A stretch of DNA of 64,000 bases from JAEXOD01 sp963667875 (GCA_963667875.2 CAXXGC010000013.1:62001-126000); one strand, 5' to 3'; numbered from the stretch's first letter, positions 45,142-54,289 are shown. A program made the numbers and translations. Notes: generated from the letters alone by a model not told the origin.

Positions 45142-47100
45142 ATGTCAGAAAAAAATGAAGTAACTTTTAAGCCTTACATTTCTGCATCTACATTTATTCC
45201 CGAATTTACCCCTAAAGCAATTATTTTGGGTGCAATATTCGGTATAATATTTGGAGCCGCCACAGTTTATTTAGGTCTAAAAGTTGGTCTTACCGTAAGT
45301 GCCTCAATTCCTATCGCAGTATTAGCTATTTCCGTTTTTAAAAAAATTGGAAAAGCAACAATTCTTGAAAATAATATAGTACAAACAATTGGGTCAGCCG
45401 GTGAATCGGTTGCTTCAGGTGTGGTTTTTACATTACCTGCACTTTTATTTTTACCGGGTGGAAGCAATTATTTCCAATATTTCCAAATTTTTGTACTTGC
45501 TTTAGCCGGTGGTATTTTAGGTGTTCTTTTTATGATTCCTTTACGCAGATCTTTAATTGTAAAAGAACATGGGAAGTTGCCTTTCCCCGAAGGTACAGCT
45601 TGTGCCGATGTATTGATTGCCGGTGAAAAAGGGGGTGCATTAGCTCAAAAAGTTTTTTATGGCCTTGGAATAGCATTCGTATATAAAGTTTTAATGTCAA
45701 TATTTGGCCTTTGGAAAGATGTTCCTCAATATATTTTCTCAAGAAAATCATCTTTGCCTAATGGTACAATTAATGCTGAAATTACTCCCGAATTACTTGG
45801 TGTGGGTTATATTATCGGTCCAAAAATAGCAGGTATAATGGTTGCAGGCGGTGTGCTTTCGTGGCTTGTATTAATTCCGTTAATCACCCTATTAGGGGAT
45901 AACTTAACAACTGTTTTTGCTCCGGGAACTAAATTAATTTCCGAAATGTCACCACGGGAAATTTGGAGTAATTATATCCGTTATATTGGTGCCGGTGCCG
46001 TTACTTTTGGTGGAATTATTACATTAATTAAGTCATTTCCAACTATTATCAGCGCATTTAAAGATTCTTTTAATGATTTAAAAGAAAGTAAATCGGGAGT
46101 TGAAAAAAAGGTACTTAGAACAGAAAGAGATATGCCGTTACTTTTTGTATTGGTTGGTAGTGTTATTCTTATTTTATTTATGGCACTCATTCCAAATATA
46201 CCAACTAATCTATTATCTGCAATAATGATAGTAGTTTTTGGGTTCTTTTTTGTTACTGTTTCATCACGTATTGTTGGATTAATAGGTTCCTCTTCAAATC
46301 CAATTTCGGGTATGACAATTGCAACATTAATGGCTACTTCTTTAATCTTTGTTGGATTGGGCTGGACGGGAGATTTTTATCAACCCATTGCTTTAGTTGT
46401 GGGTTCAATTGTGTGTATTGCTTCTGCAAATGCCGGTGCAACATCACAAGATCTTAAAACCGGATATATTGTGGGTGCTACGCCAATTAAGCAGCAGTAT
46501 GGCTTAATTATTGGTGTAGTGGCATCTTCGTTTGTAATTGGGTTAACTTTATTATTATTAAATAACGTACTTGGAATAGGACCTGTAACACCAGAACATC
46601 CAAATCCACTTCCTGCTCCTCAGGCTACTTTAATGGCCACAGTTATAAAAGGTTTATTAAGTCAAAATTTACCTTGGGGTTTGGTTTTGGTAGGTATGGG
46701 CATTGCAGCAGTTATGGAACTTTCAGGAGTTCGTTCTTTACCTTTTGCAGTTGGTGCTTATTTACCACTTTCAACAAGTGCTCCAATATTTGCCGGTGGT
46801 TTAGTAAAATTTGTTGTTGATAAAATTAAAAAATCAGGTGAAGATGAATCGGATATTGGACCTGGAGCTTTATTTAGTTCCGGTTTAATTGCCGGCGGTT
46901 CATTAACAGGAATATTAATTGCTATTTTAATTGGTACCCCATTTGGTAAAGGTGCCGATGGTTCTGAGATTTCAGTAGCTCAAATCCTAAATAGCGGTAT
47001 TGCCGAAAAAATAGGACCTGTTGGCGATTTAATATCGATTGTAATTTTTGTTGGTCTTGCAGTAGTTTTAGCCAAATTTGCTCTTTCAAAAGAAAAATAA
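45142..47100 (+). CDS. OPT family oligopeptide transporter
   Basis: 652 residues from ATG 45142, which has CGGAG eight bases upstream. A GTG at 45118 in frame has no RBS and would add eight residues. About 14-16 hydrophobic segments run through the protein. OPT family features: the N-terminal KAIILGAIFGIIFGAATVYLG, LTVSASIPIAVLAI, IVQTIGSAGESVASGVVFT, HGKLPFPEGTACADVL and SANAGATSQDLKTGYIVGATP. The prokaryotic branch is usually annotated as a peptide transporter (EspB/OPT), but substrates are poorly known. It is the last gene of the purC operon and is followed by a terminator. Confidence 0.9.
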   Translation: MSEKNEVTFKPYISASTFIPEFTPKAIILGAIFGIIFGAATVYLGLKVGLTVSASIPIAVLAISVFKKIGKATILENNIVQTIGSAGESVASGVVFTLPALLFLPGGSNYFQYFQIFVLALAGGILGVLFMIPLRRSLIVKEHGKLPFPEGTACADVLIAGEKGGALAQKVFYGLGIAFVYKVLMSIFGLWKDVPQYIFSRKSSLPNGTINAEITPELLGVGYIIGPKIAGIMVAGGVLSWLVLIPLITLLGDNLTTVFAPGTKLISEMSPREIWSNYIRYIGAGAVTFGGIITLIKSFPTIISAFKDSFNDLKESKSGVEKKVLRTERDMPLLFVLVGSVILILFMALIPNIPTNLLSAIMIVVFGFFFVTVSSRIVGLIGSSSNPISGMTIATLMATSLIFVGLGWTGDFYQPIALVVGSIVCIASANAGATSQDLKTGYIVGATPIKQQYGLIIGVVASSFVIGLTLLLLNNVLGIGPVTPEHPNPLPAPQATLMATVIKGLLSQNLPWGLVLVGMGIAAVMELSGVRSLPFAVGAYLPLSTSAPIFAGGLVKFVVDKIKKSGEDESDIGPGALFSSGLIAGGSLTGILIAILIGTPFGKGADGSEISVAQILNSGIAEKIGPVGDLISIVIFVGLAVVLAKFALSKEK

Positions 47101-47119
47101 GTCCGATTTATGTATCTTT

Positions 47120-47150
47120 AAGCTGGGAAACTCGAATTTCCCGGCTTTTT
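47120..47150 (+). terminator. Rho-independent terminator after the OPT transporter
   Basis: Stem AAGCTGGGAAA (47120-47130) with TTTCCCGGCTT (47137-47147), one G-T pair, a 6-base loop, and a T-run to 47150. Confidence 0.85.
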
Positions 47151-47214
47151 AAATAAATAAATAATTTAGTTTTAGTATATTCGTTTTACAAAATTAAAAC
47201 TTTTTGAGGTTACG

Positions 47215-48489
47215 TTGGAATCTAATTACAAAGCTTTAAAAGAGAGGACTGTTCCTTCTGCTACATTCAGATGGTTTCTGCTGGTGTTAGTAAGTCTTGC
47301 TATGTTTGGCAATTATTACGTATATGACAGCATAAGTCCATTAGCAGATTTATTATCAAAGCAGCTAAAATTTACAGATTCCGATATTGGCTTATTAAAT
47401 GCTATTTACAGTTTTCCTAACATCGTAATGGTTTTAATTGGTGGAATTGTAATTGATAGACTTGGCACAAAAAAATCTACGTTTATTTTTGCTTTCTTTT
47501 GTATGTCGGGAGCTATACTTACGGCATTATCATCATCGCTAACTACAATGGCCGCCGGCCGCTTAGTATTTGGTTTAGGTGCCGAATCACTTATAGTTGC
47601 GGTTACAACGGTAATAGGAAGATGGTTTAAAGGTAAACAGCTATCGTTTGCATTTGGTATTAACTTAACAATAGCCCGGCTTGGTTCATTTGCAGCTTTT
47701 AATTCCCCAACTTGGGCAAAATCTCTATATTCGGAATGGCAGCTGCCATTATTAATTTCTGTAACAGCAAGTGTAATATCAGTTGTTGCTGTTATATTAT
47801 ACTGGTTGATGGAAAATCATGCAGAAAAGAATTTTATATTAGAAAAAGAACCTGAGCAGGATAAAATTGTTTTTAAAGAAATATTTTCTTTCTCAAAATC
47901 CTATTGGTATGTAGTAATGTTATGCGTAACATTTTATTCGGCCATTTTTCCATTCCAAACATTTGGTGTTAAGTTTTTTATTGAAACACATGGCGTATCA
48001 CGTGAATTTGGAGGATTTTTAATTAGTTTATTAACACTTTCGGCAATGTTTTTAACTCCTTTATTTGGATTATTAGCAGATTATATTGGAAAAAGATCGT
48101 TATTAATGATGTTTGGTTCACTTCTCTTAATTCCTGTTTATCTATTAATGGCATATACACAAGTTTCATTATATGTTCCAATGGCACTTATGGGTATTTC
48201 CTTTTCATTGGTACCTGCTGTTATGTGGCCTTCAGTTACATTACTTGTTCAGCCGGCTAAATTAGGTACGGCATACGGATTAATGACTATGATCCAAAAT
48301 ATTGGTTTATTTGCTTTTAATTATACTATTGGTATGGTTAATGACTTTAGCGGTGGTTATAATTATGGAATGTGGATTTTTTCTACATTAGGATTTTTTG
48401 GATTATTTTTTGCTTTTATGCTGCGTAAAAGTGAAACCGGAGCAAATGGTGTTGGTCTTGAAGTAGGAATGAAAAATAAAAATGAATAA
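47215..48489 (+). CDS. Major facilitator superfamily transporter
   Basis: 424 residues, about 12 membrane helices. The start is TTG 47215, preceded by TTGAGGT (47204-47210) at the right distance; no ATG in frame is near. MFS signs: the loop 2-3 motif GGIVIDRLGTKKSTF, VFGLGAESLIVAVTTVIGRWFKG in helix 4-5, and the second-half equivalent FGLLADYIGKRSL. The sequence GLGAESLIVAVTTVIGRWF resembles organic anion or nitrate/sugar-phosphate type members, but the substrate is unknown. First gene of a four-gene run; the next start lies within its last eight bases. Confidence 0.88.
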   Translation: MESNYKALKERTVPSATFRWFLLVLVSLAMFGNYYVYDSISPLADLLSKQLKFTDSDIGLLNAIYSFPNIVMVLIGGIVIDRLGTKKSTFIFAFFCMSGAILTALSSSLTTMAAGRLVFGLGAESLIVAVTTVIGRWFKGKQLSFAFGINLTIARLGSFAAFNSPTWAKSLYSEWQLPLLISVTASVISVVAVILYWLMENHAEKNFILEKEPEQDKIVFKEIFSFSKSYWYVVMLCVTFYSAIFPFQTFGVKFFIETHGVSREFGGFLISLLTLSAMFLTPLFGLLADYIGKRSLLMMFGSLLLIPVYLLMAYTQVSLYVPMALMGISFSLVPAVMWPSVTLLVQPAKLGTAYGLMTMIQNIGLFAFNYTIGMVNDFSGGYNYGMWIFSTLGFFGLFFAFMLRKSETGANGVGLEVGMKNKNE

Positions 48490-48835
48490 AATATTAGAAT
48501 TGTATCCTTTTAAGAAATTTGAACATGAAATTGTAAATGATTTTGTTGTAATATTATTTAAGGAAATGAATCCAACATTTATTGAAAAAATATTTTTTAA
48601 GAAAATGATTAATAAACCTTACAAAATTGATTTGGATGAAGTTGGCTCATTTATATGGCTTTTATGCGATGGTAAGTATGATGTAAGTCAAATAATTGAA
48701 CTAAGTAAAGCTCAATTCGGCGAAAAAATTGAACCTTGCGAACAAAGAGTATTAGCTTTTATTGAGCAATTAAGAACTAAAAAATTAATTGAATTATATC
48801 AAAAAATTGACAAGAGAGAAAATGTACAAAATTAA
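48482..48835 (+). CDS. PqqD-like (RiPP recognition element type) protein
   Basis: 117 residues. The section IDLDEVGSFIWLLCDGKYDVSQIIELSKAQFG is the PqqD signature (D..G..IW.L.DG...V..I...). PqqD-fold proteins bind precursor peptides for radical-SAM or other RiPP enzymes. Here no precursor peptide, radical-SAM or ATP-grasp enzyme is next to it, so it may do something else. The N-terminal half (LYPFKKFEHEIVNDFVVILFKEMNPTFIE, cut) is unlike typical PqqD and may be a lineage-specific extension. It overlaps the MFS gene by eight bases, and the start of the next gene lies within its end. Confidence 0.7.
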   Translation: MNKILELYPFKKFEHEIVNDFVVILFKEMNPTFIEKIFFKKMINKPYKIDLDEVGSFIWLLCDGKYDVSQIIELSKAQFGEKIEPCEQRVLAFIEQLRTKKLIELYQKIDKRENVQN

Positions 48836-49532
48836 AATAGCAATATTTATAATAATTATATTTTCTTTTTATCAAACTTCTAAAGCTCAAACATGCGGTT
48901 TTGGTTGTTTAGGTTTAAGTGGTTTTTTTGCCGGTTATTCAGTTCAAAATAACGAATTTGATGTTTTTGATCAACAATTAAAAGATAAAAATATTAATTT
49001 TGATGATTTAAGCGGATTTAGATTTGGAGCAAATCTATTTAGAGCTAAATTTGATCAATATTTTTTAAGTGTAAAAGGATACTATCAAATATCAGGTCAA
49101 AAAAAAATAATTCAAAATAATATAAATGGTGCTTTATCGGAAGATAAATTTGAACTTGATCTTAACCATTGGGGAATTGGTTTGGATTTTGGTATCCCGT
49201 TATTTAATTTTTTGGATATTAAAATTATTGAGGGCGGGCTTAATTTTTATAGCTCTTCGTATATCAATAAACAAACTTTAAGCGGTATTGAAATAAGCGA
49301 ATCTAAATATACCGGATCAAGTACCGATTTAGGATATTATTTGGGAACAGGTTTTATATTTCACCTAATTAAAAATTATGCAAGTCTTGAAGGTATGGTT
49401 TATTATAATAAAATAAAAATTGGTTCAATGTTAAATAATTCGGGCGAATACCTCTTTGGTAAAAAATCCGGCTTAATAGATAGCGGTGGGTTTGCTGCGA
49501 CAATTCAATTAAATATAGGTGTACCATTATAA
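48822..49532 (+). CDS. Small outer-membrane beta-barrel-like protein
   Basis: 236 residues from ATG 48822 with AAGAGAGAA just upstream; the 48789 in-frame start is rejected because it precedes the signal peptide by 11 residues. Signal peptide YKIKIAIFIIIIFSFYQTS..AQ, then a short Cys-containing CGFGCLGLSGFFAGY segment. After that come alternating hydrophobic strands (YFLSVKGYYQISG, HWGIGLDFGIPLF, YASLEGMVYYNKIKIG, FAATIQLNIGV) consistent with a barrel of about 8-10 strands. I recognise no family. It overlaps the PqqD-like gene by 14 bases, so it is translationally linked. Confidence 0.6.
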   Translation: MYKIKIAIFIIIIFSFYQTSKAQTCGFGCLGLSGFFAGYSVQNNEFDVFDQQLKDKNINFDDLSGFRFGANLFRAKFDQYFLSVKGYYQISGQKKIIQNNINGALSEDKFELDLNHWGIGLDFGIPLFNFLDIKIIEGGLNFYSSSYINKQTLSGIEISESKYTGSSTDLGYYLGTGFIFHLIKNYASLEGMVYYNKIKIGSMLNNSGEYLFGKKSGLIDSGGFAATIQLNIGVPL

Positions 49533-49540
49533 AGGGGATA

Positions 49541-50503
49541 ATGATGAAAAGTAAGTTAGAGCTGGCTGCTGTTATTGCTATAAAAGATTGTATGGCAGCT
49601 AAAAAAAAGGAAAAAATATTGATTGTTTCAGACGAAAACAAAAGAGAAATTGGATTGTGTTTGTATGAAGCTGCAATTGAATTGGGAAATGAATCACTGT
49701 ACTTAGAAATGAAATCTCGTGAAATGCACGGCGAGGAGCCACCCGAATATGTAACTGAAATGATGAAAAAATTCGATATTGTATTATGTCCTACTACAAA
49801 ATCGTTAACTCATACTAATGCACGCAGAAGTGCCTCAGAACTTGGTGTACGTGTTGCTACTTTCCCGGGCATTACAAAAGATGTTATGATAAGAGGACTT
49901 AGTGCTGATTATAAAAAAATATCCGAACTAACTTCTAAACTTAAAAAAATGCTTGATGATACTGAAATTATTCGAGTTACAGCCAAAAATGGTACTGATA
50001 TAACACTTGAAGTAAAAGGAAGAGCAGGTTTTGCAAGTAATGGATTATTCCATAAAAAGGGTCAAAGCGGAAATCTTCCAACCGGTGAAGCATTTTTAGC
50101 ACCTGTTGAGGGAAAATCAAATGGTGTGTTTGTTGTTGATGGCTCGATGGCCGGAATTGGCATGATTACAGATAAAAATATTACTATTGTTGTAGAAAAT
50201 GGATATGCAACTGAAATTACCGGCGGCAAAGAAGCAAAAGAGCTTTTACAAATATTGAGTAAGTATGGTAAAAATGCAAGAAATATAGCCGAATTTGGTA
50301 TTGGAACAAATGACAAGGCCAAATTAAGCGGTTTACTTTTGGAAGATGAAAAAGTACTTGGTACTATTCATATTGCCTTAGGTGATAATAAAAGCATGGG
50401 TGGCAATGTACATATTCCGTTGCATTTAGATGGAGTAGTTAAAAAACCCACAGTATATTTTGACGATAAAATGATTATGAAAGAGGGGAAACTATTAGTA
50501 TAG
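49541..50503 (+). CDS. Aminopeptidase M29-type (COG2309-like) protein
   Basis: 320 residues. The C-terminal half carries the metal-site pattern of the M29/NicX-like fold: TGEAFLAPVEGKSNG, NIAEFGIGTN, LGTIHIALGDN and GGNVHIPLHLDGVV (two His and an Asp expected as metal ligands). The N-terminal half contains an ILIVSDENKREIG Rossmann-like strand-loop. Members are metallo-aminopeptidases or the related dihydroxypyridine dioxygenases, so the exact chemistry is uncertain. ATG 49541 is followed by a second ATG (49544); AAGGGG lies before them. The gene ends the MFS operon and has a terminator 32 bases after it. Confidence 0.7.
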   Translation: MMKSKLELAAVIAIKDCMAAKKKEKILIVSDENKREIGLCLYEAAIELGNESLYLEMKSREMHGEEPPEYVTEMMKKFDIVLCPTTKSLTHTNARRSASELGVRVATFPGITKDVMIRGLSADYKKISELTSKLKKMLDDTEIIRVTAKNGTDITLEVKGRAGFASNGLFHKKGQSGNLPTGEAFLAPVEGKSNGVFVVDGSMAGIGMITDKNITIVVENGYATEITGGKEAKELLQILSKYGKNARNIAEFGIGTNDKAKLSGLLLEDEKVLGTIHIALGDNKSMGGNVHIPLHLDGVVKKPTVYFDDKMIMKEGKLLV

Positions 50504-50534
50504 TATTTTTACATTTTTAATTTGTTATAAAATT

Positions 50535-50569
50535 AAACCTATAAGTAATTTTTGCTTATGGGTTTTTTT
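50535..50569 (+). terminator. Rho-independent terminator after the aminopeptidase
   Basis: Stem AAACCTATAAG (50535-50545) with CTTATGGGTTT (50555-50565), one T-G pair, then a T-run to 50569. Confidence 0.8.
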
Positions 50570-50733
50570 ATAATTCAAAAGTATATAATACATTGTATTC
50601 AATTATCATTAAACATTTAAAGTATTTTTACGATTATAAATTATAATCTAAAATAAATTTTAAAAATATATCATAATTTAAATATTTAGAAAAGCATGAT
50701 ATTATTAGATATTATTACTTATAACTATTAAAA

Positions 50734-50751
50734 TTTGTTATCTTAATTAGA
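50734..50751 (+). promoter_or_regulatory. Candidate shared promoter element, copy 1
   Basis: TTTG followed directly by TTATCTTAATTAGA. The 14-mer recurs at 54098-54111 ahead of the second paralogue, in otherwise diverged DNA. TATCTTAA is near the -7 consensus. The rest of the gap 50570-50797 is plain AT-rich sequence. Confidence 0.4.
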
Positions 50752-50797
50752 ATATTCTTTTATTCTCGTAATGCAAGTATATTATAGGAAAAATTAT

Positions 50798-53700
50798 ATG
50801 AAATTAATTAAATTTATAATTTTATTGTTGTTAACTTCATCAATTTATGCTCAAACAACAATTTACAAAACACTTGGAACTTGGAATAGTGACGGAGTCC
50901 CAAATTATCTTGAACCAAACAATGATATAATTACTGCTGATTTATTGTCAAGAATAACTGCATCCTTACCTTCAAGTAAAAATGTTTTATTATATCATCC
51001 AAACTATATTAGCAGCAGTGCACAATCTAATTTACTATTAACCGAAGAATGTGAAGTTTGGGTTACATTTATTTCTGAAGGGGCAAGTTTTAAAAATACT
51101 TTAGGGTTTTATACTTACCAAAACGGAAATCCACCAGCAAATATTAATGCAATTAAAAGCACAATGACTATTATTTACCCAAATTCATCTCTATTGGGAA
51201 GTAGTGGTGGATTAATTTCCGGTAATAAAGTTAAAATAGGTACTTTCCCGGCTAATACAGTTATAGGTTGGTTTTTAGTGGCAAATGGATTTAATAACGG
51301 AAATATAGGAAACGGGCAATGGTTATTATTTTCAAATGAAAATCTAAACCCTGAAGTTGATGTGACACTTAGGAAACACAATGTTTTATTACAAGATCCC
51401 GTAACCGGAAAATTAATCTTAGGTTTTGAAGATGTTAAGCGTGAAAGCAGTAGTTGTGATAACGATTTTAATGATGTTTTATTTAATGTCTTTTCAAATC
51501 CAATTGAAGCTATAAGTGTGGTTGATATACCTGTTTTAGAAAACCCTAATCAGTCAAATCTAACAGATTTATCTTTGCAAAAATCAATTAATAATTCCAT
51601 TCCTAATAATGGTGATAATGTTACTTTTACTGTTACAATAAAGAATAATGGTCCTTCAACCGCAACCAACATAAAAGTATCGGATGTATTGCCATTAGGA
51701 TTAGATTATTTATCAAGCAGTACATCAAAAGGAACATTTAGCCAAAGTAATGGTATCTGGACTATAAGCTCGCTATTTGTTAACGAAAGTGCAACACTTT
51801 CAATAACATGTAAAGTAAATAGATATGCCTTTTCTTACAATTTAGGAATTGCATCAGATTATAATGTTTTTGCTTTTGATGATATGAATCAGCCATCATG
51901 TGATACTGAAGGAAAAGTTGCCGTTGGTAACAATGCTGCTTTATCAAATTACAGCGTCGGTGATAAATTAGATACTCTTAATGGTATTCAGGATGTATTA
52001 GTTGTTGGTAATACATTAGAATATGAAAGTGGTGCAATATATAACGGAAACGTAGTTTATGGATTCCTAACTAATTTACCAATTAATCAGGTAAGTATAA
52101 ATAACGGAACTTTAAGACAAGACAGCGTAATAAATTTCAACTCTGCCGAAACTCAACTAAAAACTCTTTGCAGTACATTAAAAAATTATACTGTAAATGG
52201 CAATGTTACGGTTTCTAACAGCGATTTAATCTTGACCGGTACAAACCCTTTATTAAATGTATTTTCTGTTACTAAAGATCAAGTTAATAACACTTCAAAT
52301 TTTATTATAAATTCACCTAATGGAAGTGTTGTTTTAGTTAATATTAGCGGAGATGGGATAGAATGGAAAGGGGGACATGTTGTTTATGGCACCGCAATAA
52401 ATAATGTGATTTATAATTTTTACGATGCAAAAAATTTATTAATAAAAAACATTGATATTCAGGGGTCTATACTTGCTCCTTATGCCGATCTGGAATTTCC
52501 AACAGGTTTAATAAGCGGACAGGTTATTGCAAAAAACATTAATGGCGCAGGTCAGTTTAATTGGGATAAATTTTTAGGAAATATTCCTTTAGATCAAAAA
52601 ATTATAAATAGAGCATCAATTACATCGTTAACTCAGGTTGACAGTAATCCAAATAATAATAGTGCTCAGGTTGAATTAGTAGTAGGCGGTTCACCTAATC
52701 CTAATCCTCCGGGAGCAGCAATTCAATGGACTCAATTAAGTACGTTCCCTCAAAATGAAATGATTTGGACAATGATTGAAGCAAACGGACAAGTATATGT
52801 TGGAACATATGGCGGTAAAATTTATACTTCAAGTGCTCAATTAGGTCAATGGGTAAGAATAAATAACAGTATGAATGTAGGTTATATCTGGTCATTGGAA
52901 TATTCAAATGGTTCATTATATGCAGGAACAGAACAAGGTTTGTTTGTTACGGCAGATAATGGTGCAAATTGGCAGAATCTTGGTTTAATAAATAATGATG
53001 TTAGATCAATTATTATAAAAAGAACAAATACTGAATCTTCGGAAATGTATGCTGCAACTTGGGGATCAGGAGTTCTAAAATCAATTGACAATGGTGCTAA
53101 TTGGACAGAAGTTAATAACGGTTTATCAAACAAAGCAGTTCAAACACTATTATTTGGTACTTCCGGTGAAATATATGCCGGAACATTTGGCGGCGGTATT
53201 GCAAAATCGATTGATGGTGGAAATAATTGGACTACTATGAATATTAGTTCCTCTTATATATGGAAATTAGCACTTGATAATGAAGGCAACTTATATGCAG
53301 GTACATATGGAAACGGATTATTCAAATCTGTTGATGGAGAAAACTGGAGCAGCAGCAGTAACGGGTTAAACTCTGAACATGTTTATTCAATTAACTTTGA
53401 TAATGATAATAACGCCTATGTTTCTTCATGGTCGGCCGGTATTTTTTCTTCCACAAATGCAGGTGAGAACTGGGAAGGACTTGGAATGGAAGGAATGGGT
53501 GCAAGCTCGTTAATAATAGATCATACAAATAATTCCGTTGTTGTTGGAACTACAGATGGTGTTGTTTTTTCAAGACCTGCAGTTGTAGTTGGAGTTAAAG
53601 AAGATGAAGTTAAAAATCCAAAAACATTTGAATTAAATCAAAATTATCCAAATCCATTTAATCCAAGTACAATTATCAGCTATCAAATTCCTACAAATAC

Positions 53701-53890
53701 CTGGGTAAAATTAGAAGTATATGATATATTAGGAAAAGTTGTTAAAATTTTAGTAAATAATTATCAAACTCAAGGTAATTATAAAATAAACTTTAATACT
53801 GCCGAATTAGGATTATCAAGTGGAATCTATTTCTACAGAATTAAAACTGATTTTAACAATGCAGTCAAAAAAATGATTTTAGTAAAATAG
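50798..53890 (+). CDS. T9SS-exported protein: DUF4114, DUF11 with inserted choice-of-anchor A domain, beta-propeller (copy 1)
   Basis: 1030 residues from ATG 50798, the start that matches the paralogue; the in-frame ATG 50771 adds nine unlikely residues. Signal peptide KLIKFIILLLLTSSIYAQ. A DUF4114 domain ends in LGFEDVKRESSSCDNDFND with its Asp-rich, probably Ca-binding loop (about 200-235). DUF11 starts at about 257 (NNGDNVTFTVTIKNNGPSTA). A choice-of-anchor A domain (about 345-595: LGIASDYNVFAFDD, EGKVAVGNNAALSNYSVG, LISGQVIAKNINGAGQFN) is followed by the closing DUF11 strand IINRASITSLTQVDSNPNNNSA. Seven blades of a BNR-like propeller (about 640-930; WTxxxx, xYAGTxGxGxFxSxDxGxxW) come next, and a T9SS type A tail starts at about 943. 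No catalytic residues were recognised; a surface or matrix role is likely. Confidence 0.88.
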   Translation: MKLIKFIILLLLTSSIYAQTTIYKTLGTWNSDGVPNYLEPNNDIITADLLSRITASLPSSKNVLLYHPNYISSSAQSNLLLTEECEVWVTFISEGASFKNTLGFYTYQNGNPPANINAIKSTMTIIYPNSSLLGSSGGLISGNKVKIGTFPANTVIGWFLVANGFNNGNIGNGQWLLFSNENLNPEVDVTLRKHNVLLQDPVTGKLILGFEDVKRESSSCDNDFNDVLFNVFSNPIEAISVVDIPVLENPNQSNLTDLSLQKSINNSIPNNGDNVTFTVTIKNNGPSTATNIKVSDVLPLGLDYLSSSTSKGTFSQSNGIWTISSLFVNESATLSITCKVNRYAFSYNLGIASDYNVFAFDDMNQPSCDTEGKVAVGNNAALSNYSVGDKLDTLNGIQDVLVVGNTLEYESGAIYNGNVVYGFLTNLPINQVSINNGTLRQDSVINFNSAETQLKTLCSTLKNYTVNGNVTVSNSDLILTGTNPLLNVFSVTKDQVNNTSNFIINSPNGSVVLVNISGDGIEWKGGHVVYGTAINNVIYNFYDAKNLLIKNIDIQGSILAPYADLEFPTGLISGQVIAKNINGAGQFNWDKFLGNIPLDQKIINRASITSLTQVDSNPNNNSAQVELVVGGSPNPNPPGAAIQWTQLSTFPQNEMIWTMIEANGQVYVGTYGGKIYTSSAQLGQWVRINNSMNVGYIWSLEYSNGSLYAGTEQGLFVTADNGANWQNLGLINNDVRSIIIKRTNTESSEMYAATWGSGVLKSIDNGANWTEVNNGLSNKAVQTLLFGTSGEIYAGTFGGGIAKSIDGGNNWTTMNISSSYIWKLALDNEGNLYAGTYGNGLFKSVDGENWSSSSNGLNSEHVYSINFDNDNNAYVSSWSAGIFSSTNAGENWEGLGMEGMGASSLIIDHTNNSVVVGTTDGVVFSRPAVVVGVKEDEVKNPKTFELNQNYPNPFNPSTIISYQIPTNTWVKLEVYDILGKVVKILVNNYQTQGNYKINFNTAELGLSSGIYFYRIKTDFNNAVKKMILVK
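52557..53890 (+). repeat. Near-identical segment shared with 56049-57382, copy 1
   Basis: From about 52557 to the stop, the DNA matches the second paralogue almost base for base, while upstream the two genes are clearly diverged. It covers the last DUF11 strand, the propeller and the sorting tail. Small clusters of differences occur near 53010-53030, 53235-53260 and 53510-53570. Confidence 0.85.
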
Positions 53891-53916
53891 ACAATAATTT
53901 TCATAATAATTATTTA

Positions 53917-53954
53917 AAGAACCCCACTAAATATTACAGATTTGTGGGGTTCTT
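53917..53954 (+). terminator. Terminator-like hairpin after paralogue copy 1
   Basis: Perfect 11-bp stem AAGAACCCCAC (53917-53927) with GTGGGGTTCTT (53944-53954) and a 16-base loop. The tail (AGTTAATAAG) is poor in T, so efficiency is uncertain. Confidence 0.6.
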
Positions 53955-54097
53955 AGTTAATAAGCGTTTTGTGTCAAACTGCATCCTAATAAAATATTAA
54001 TACTAAATCTTATTTTTAATCAATAACATAAAATACTTTTTAAAATGTCAAATTAAACTTTTCAAAGGTATTATACGATTATATTGTGATGATAAAA

Positions 54098-54111
54098 TTA
54101 TCTTAATTAGA
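54098..54111 (+). promoter_or_regulatory. Candidate shared promoter element, copy 2
   Basis: TTATCTTAATTAGA, identical to 50738-50751. It is 179 bases from the next large start, against 47 bases in copy 1, because a short ORF region intervenes. Confidence 0.35.
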
Positions 54112-54142
54112 TAATACCATTATAATGTATTTGGGAGAGAAA

Positions 54143-54193
54143 ATGAGAAATTTATTGTTTCATATTTTGGCAGTGTATTATTATGATACATAA
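54143..54193 (+). CDS. 16-codon leader or remnant ORF
   Basis: ATG 54143 with GGGAGAG six bases upstream encodes MRNLLFHILAVYYYDT and stops at 54191-54193. The hydrophobic start looks like a truncated signal peptide. It could be a leader peptide for the following gene or the stub of a decayed exported protein. Too short to be sure it is translated. Confidence 0.25.
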   Translation: MRNLLFHILAVYYYDT

Positions 54194-54289
54194 AAATTAT
54201 CAAAATATGTGAAAAATGTTATAAATAGCAATTTAATTAATGGTACATTTTTTGCTTTATAATTTTAAACTTATTATAGGAAAATTTTT

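Larger units (their letters stand above)
53891..54289. other. 399-bp gap between the two 1030-residue paralogues
   Basis: It holds a terminator-like hairpin (53917-53954), the shared promoter-like 14-mer (54098-54111) and a 16-codon ORF with a good RBS (54143-54193). Otherwise it is AT-rich with no larger ORF. Confidence 0.7.

Noticed and set aside
50771..50797. Upstream ATG for the first 1030-residue paralogue
   Set aside because: The nine extra residues precede the signal peptide and are absent in the paralogue, whose start aligns with ATG 50798.
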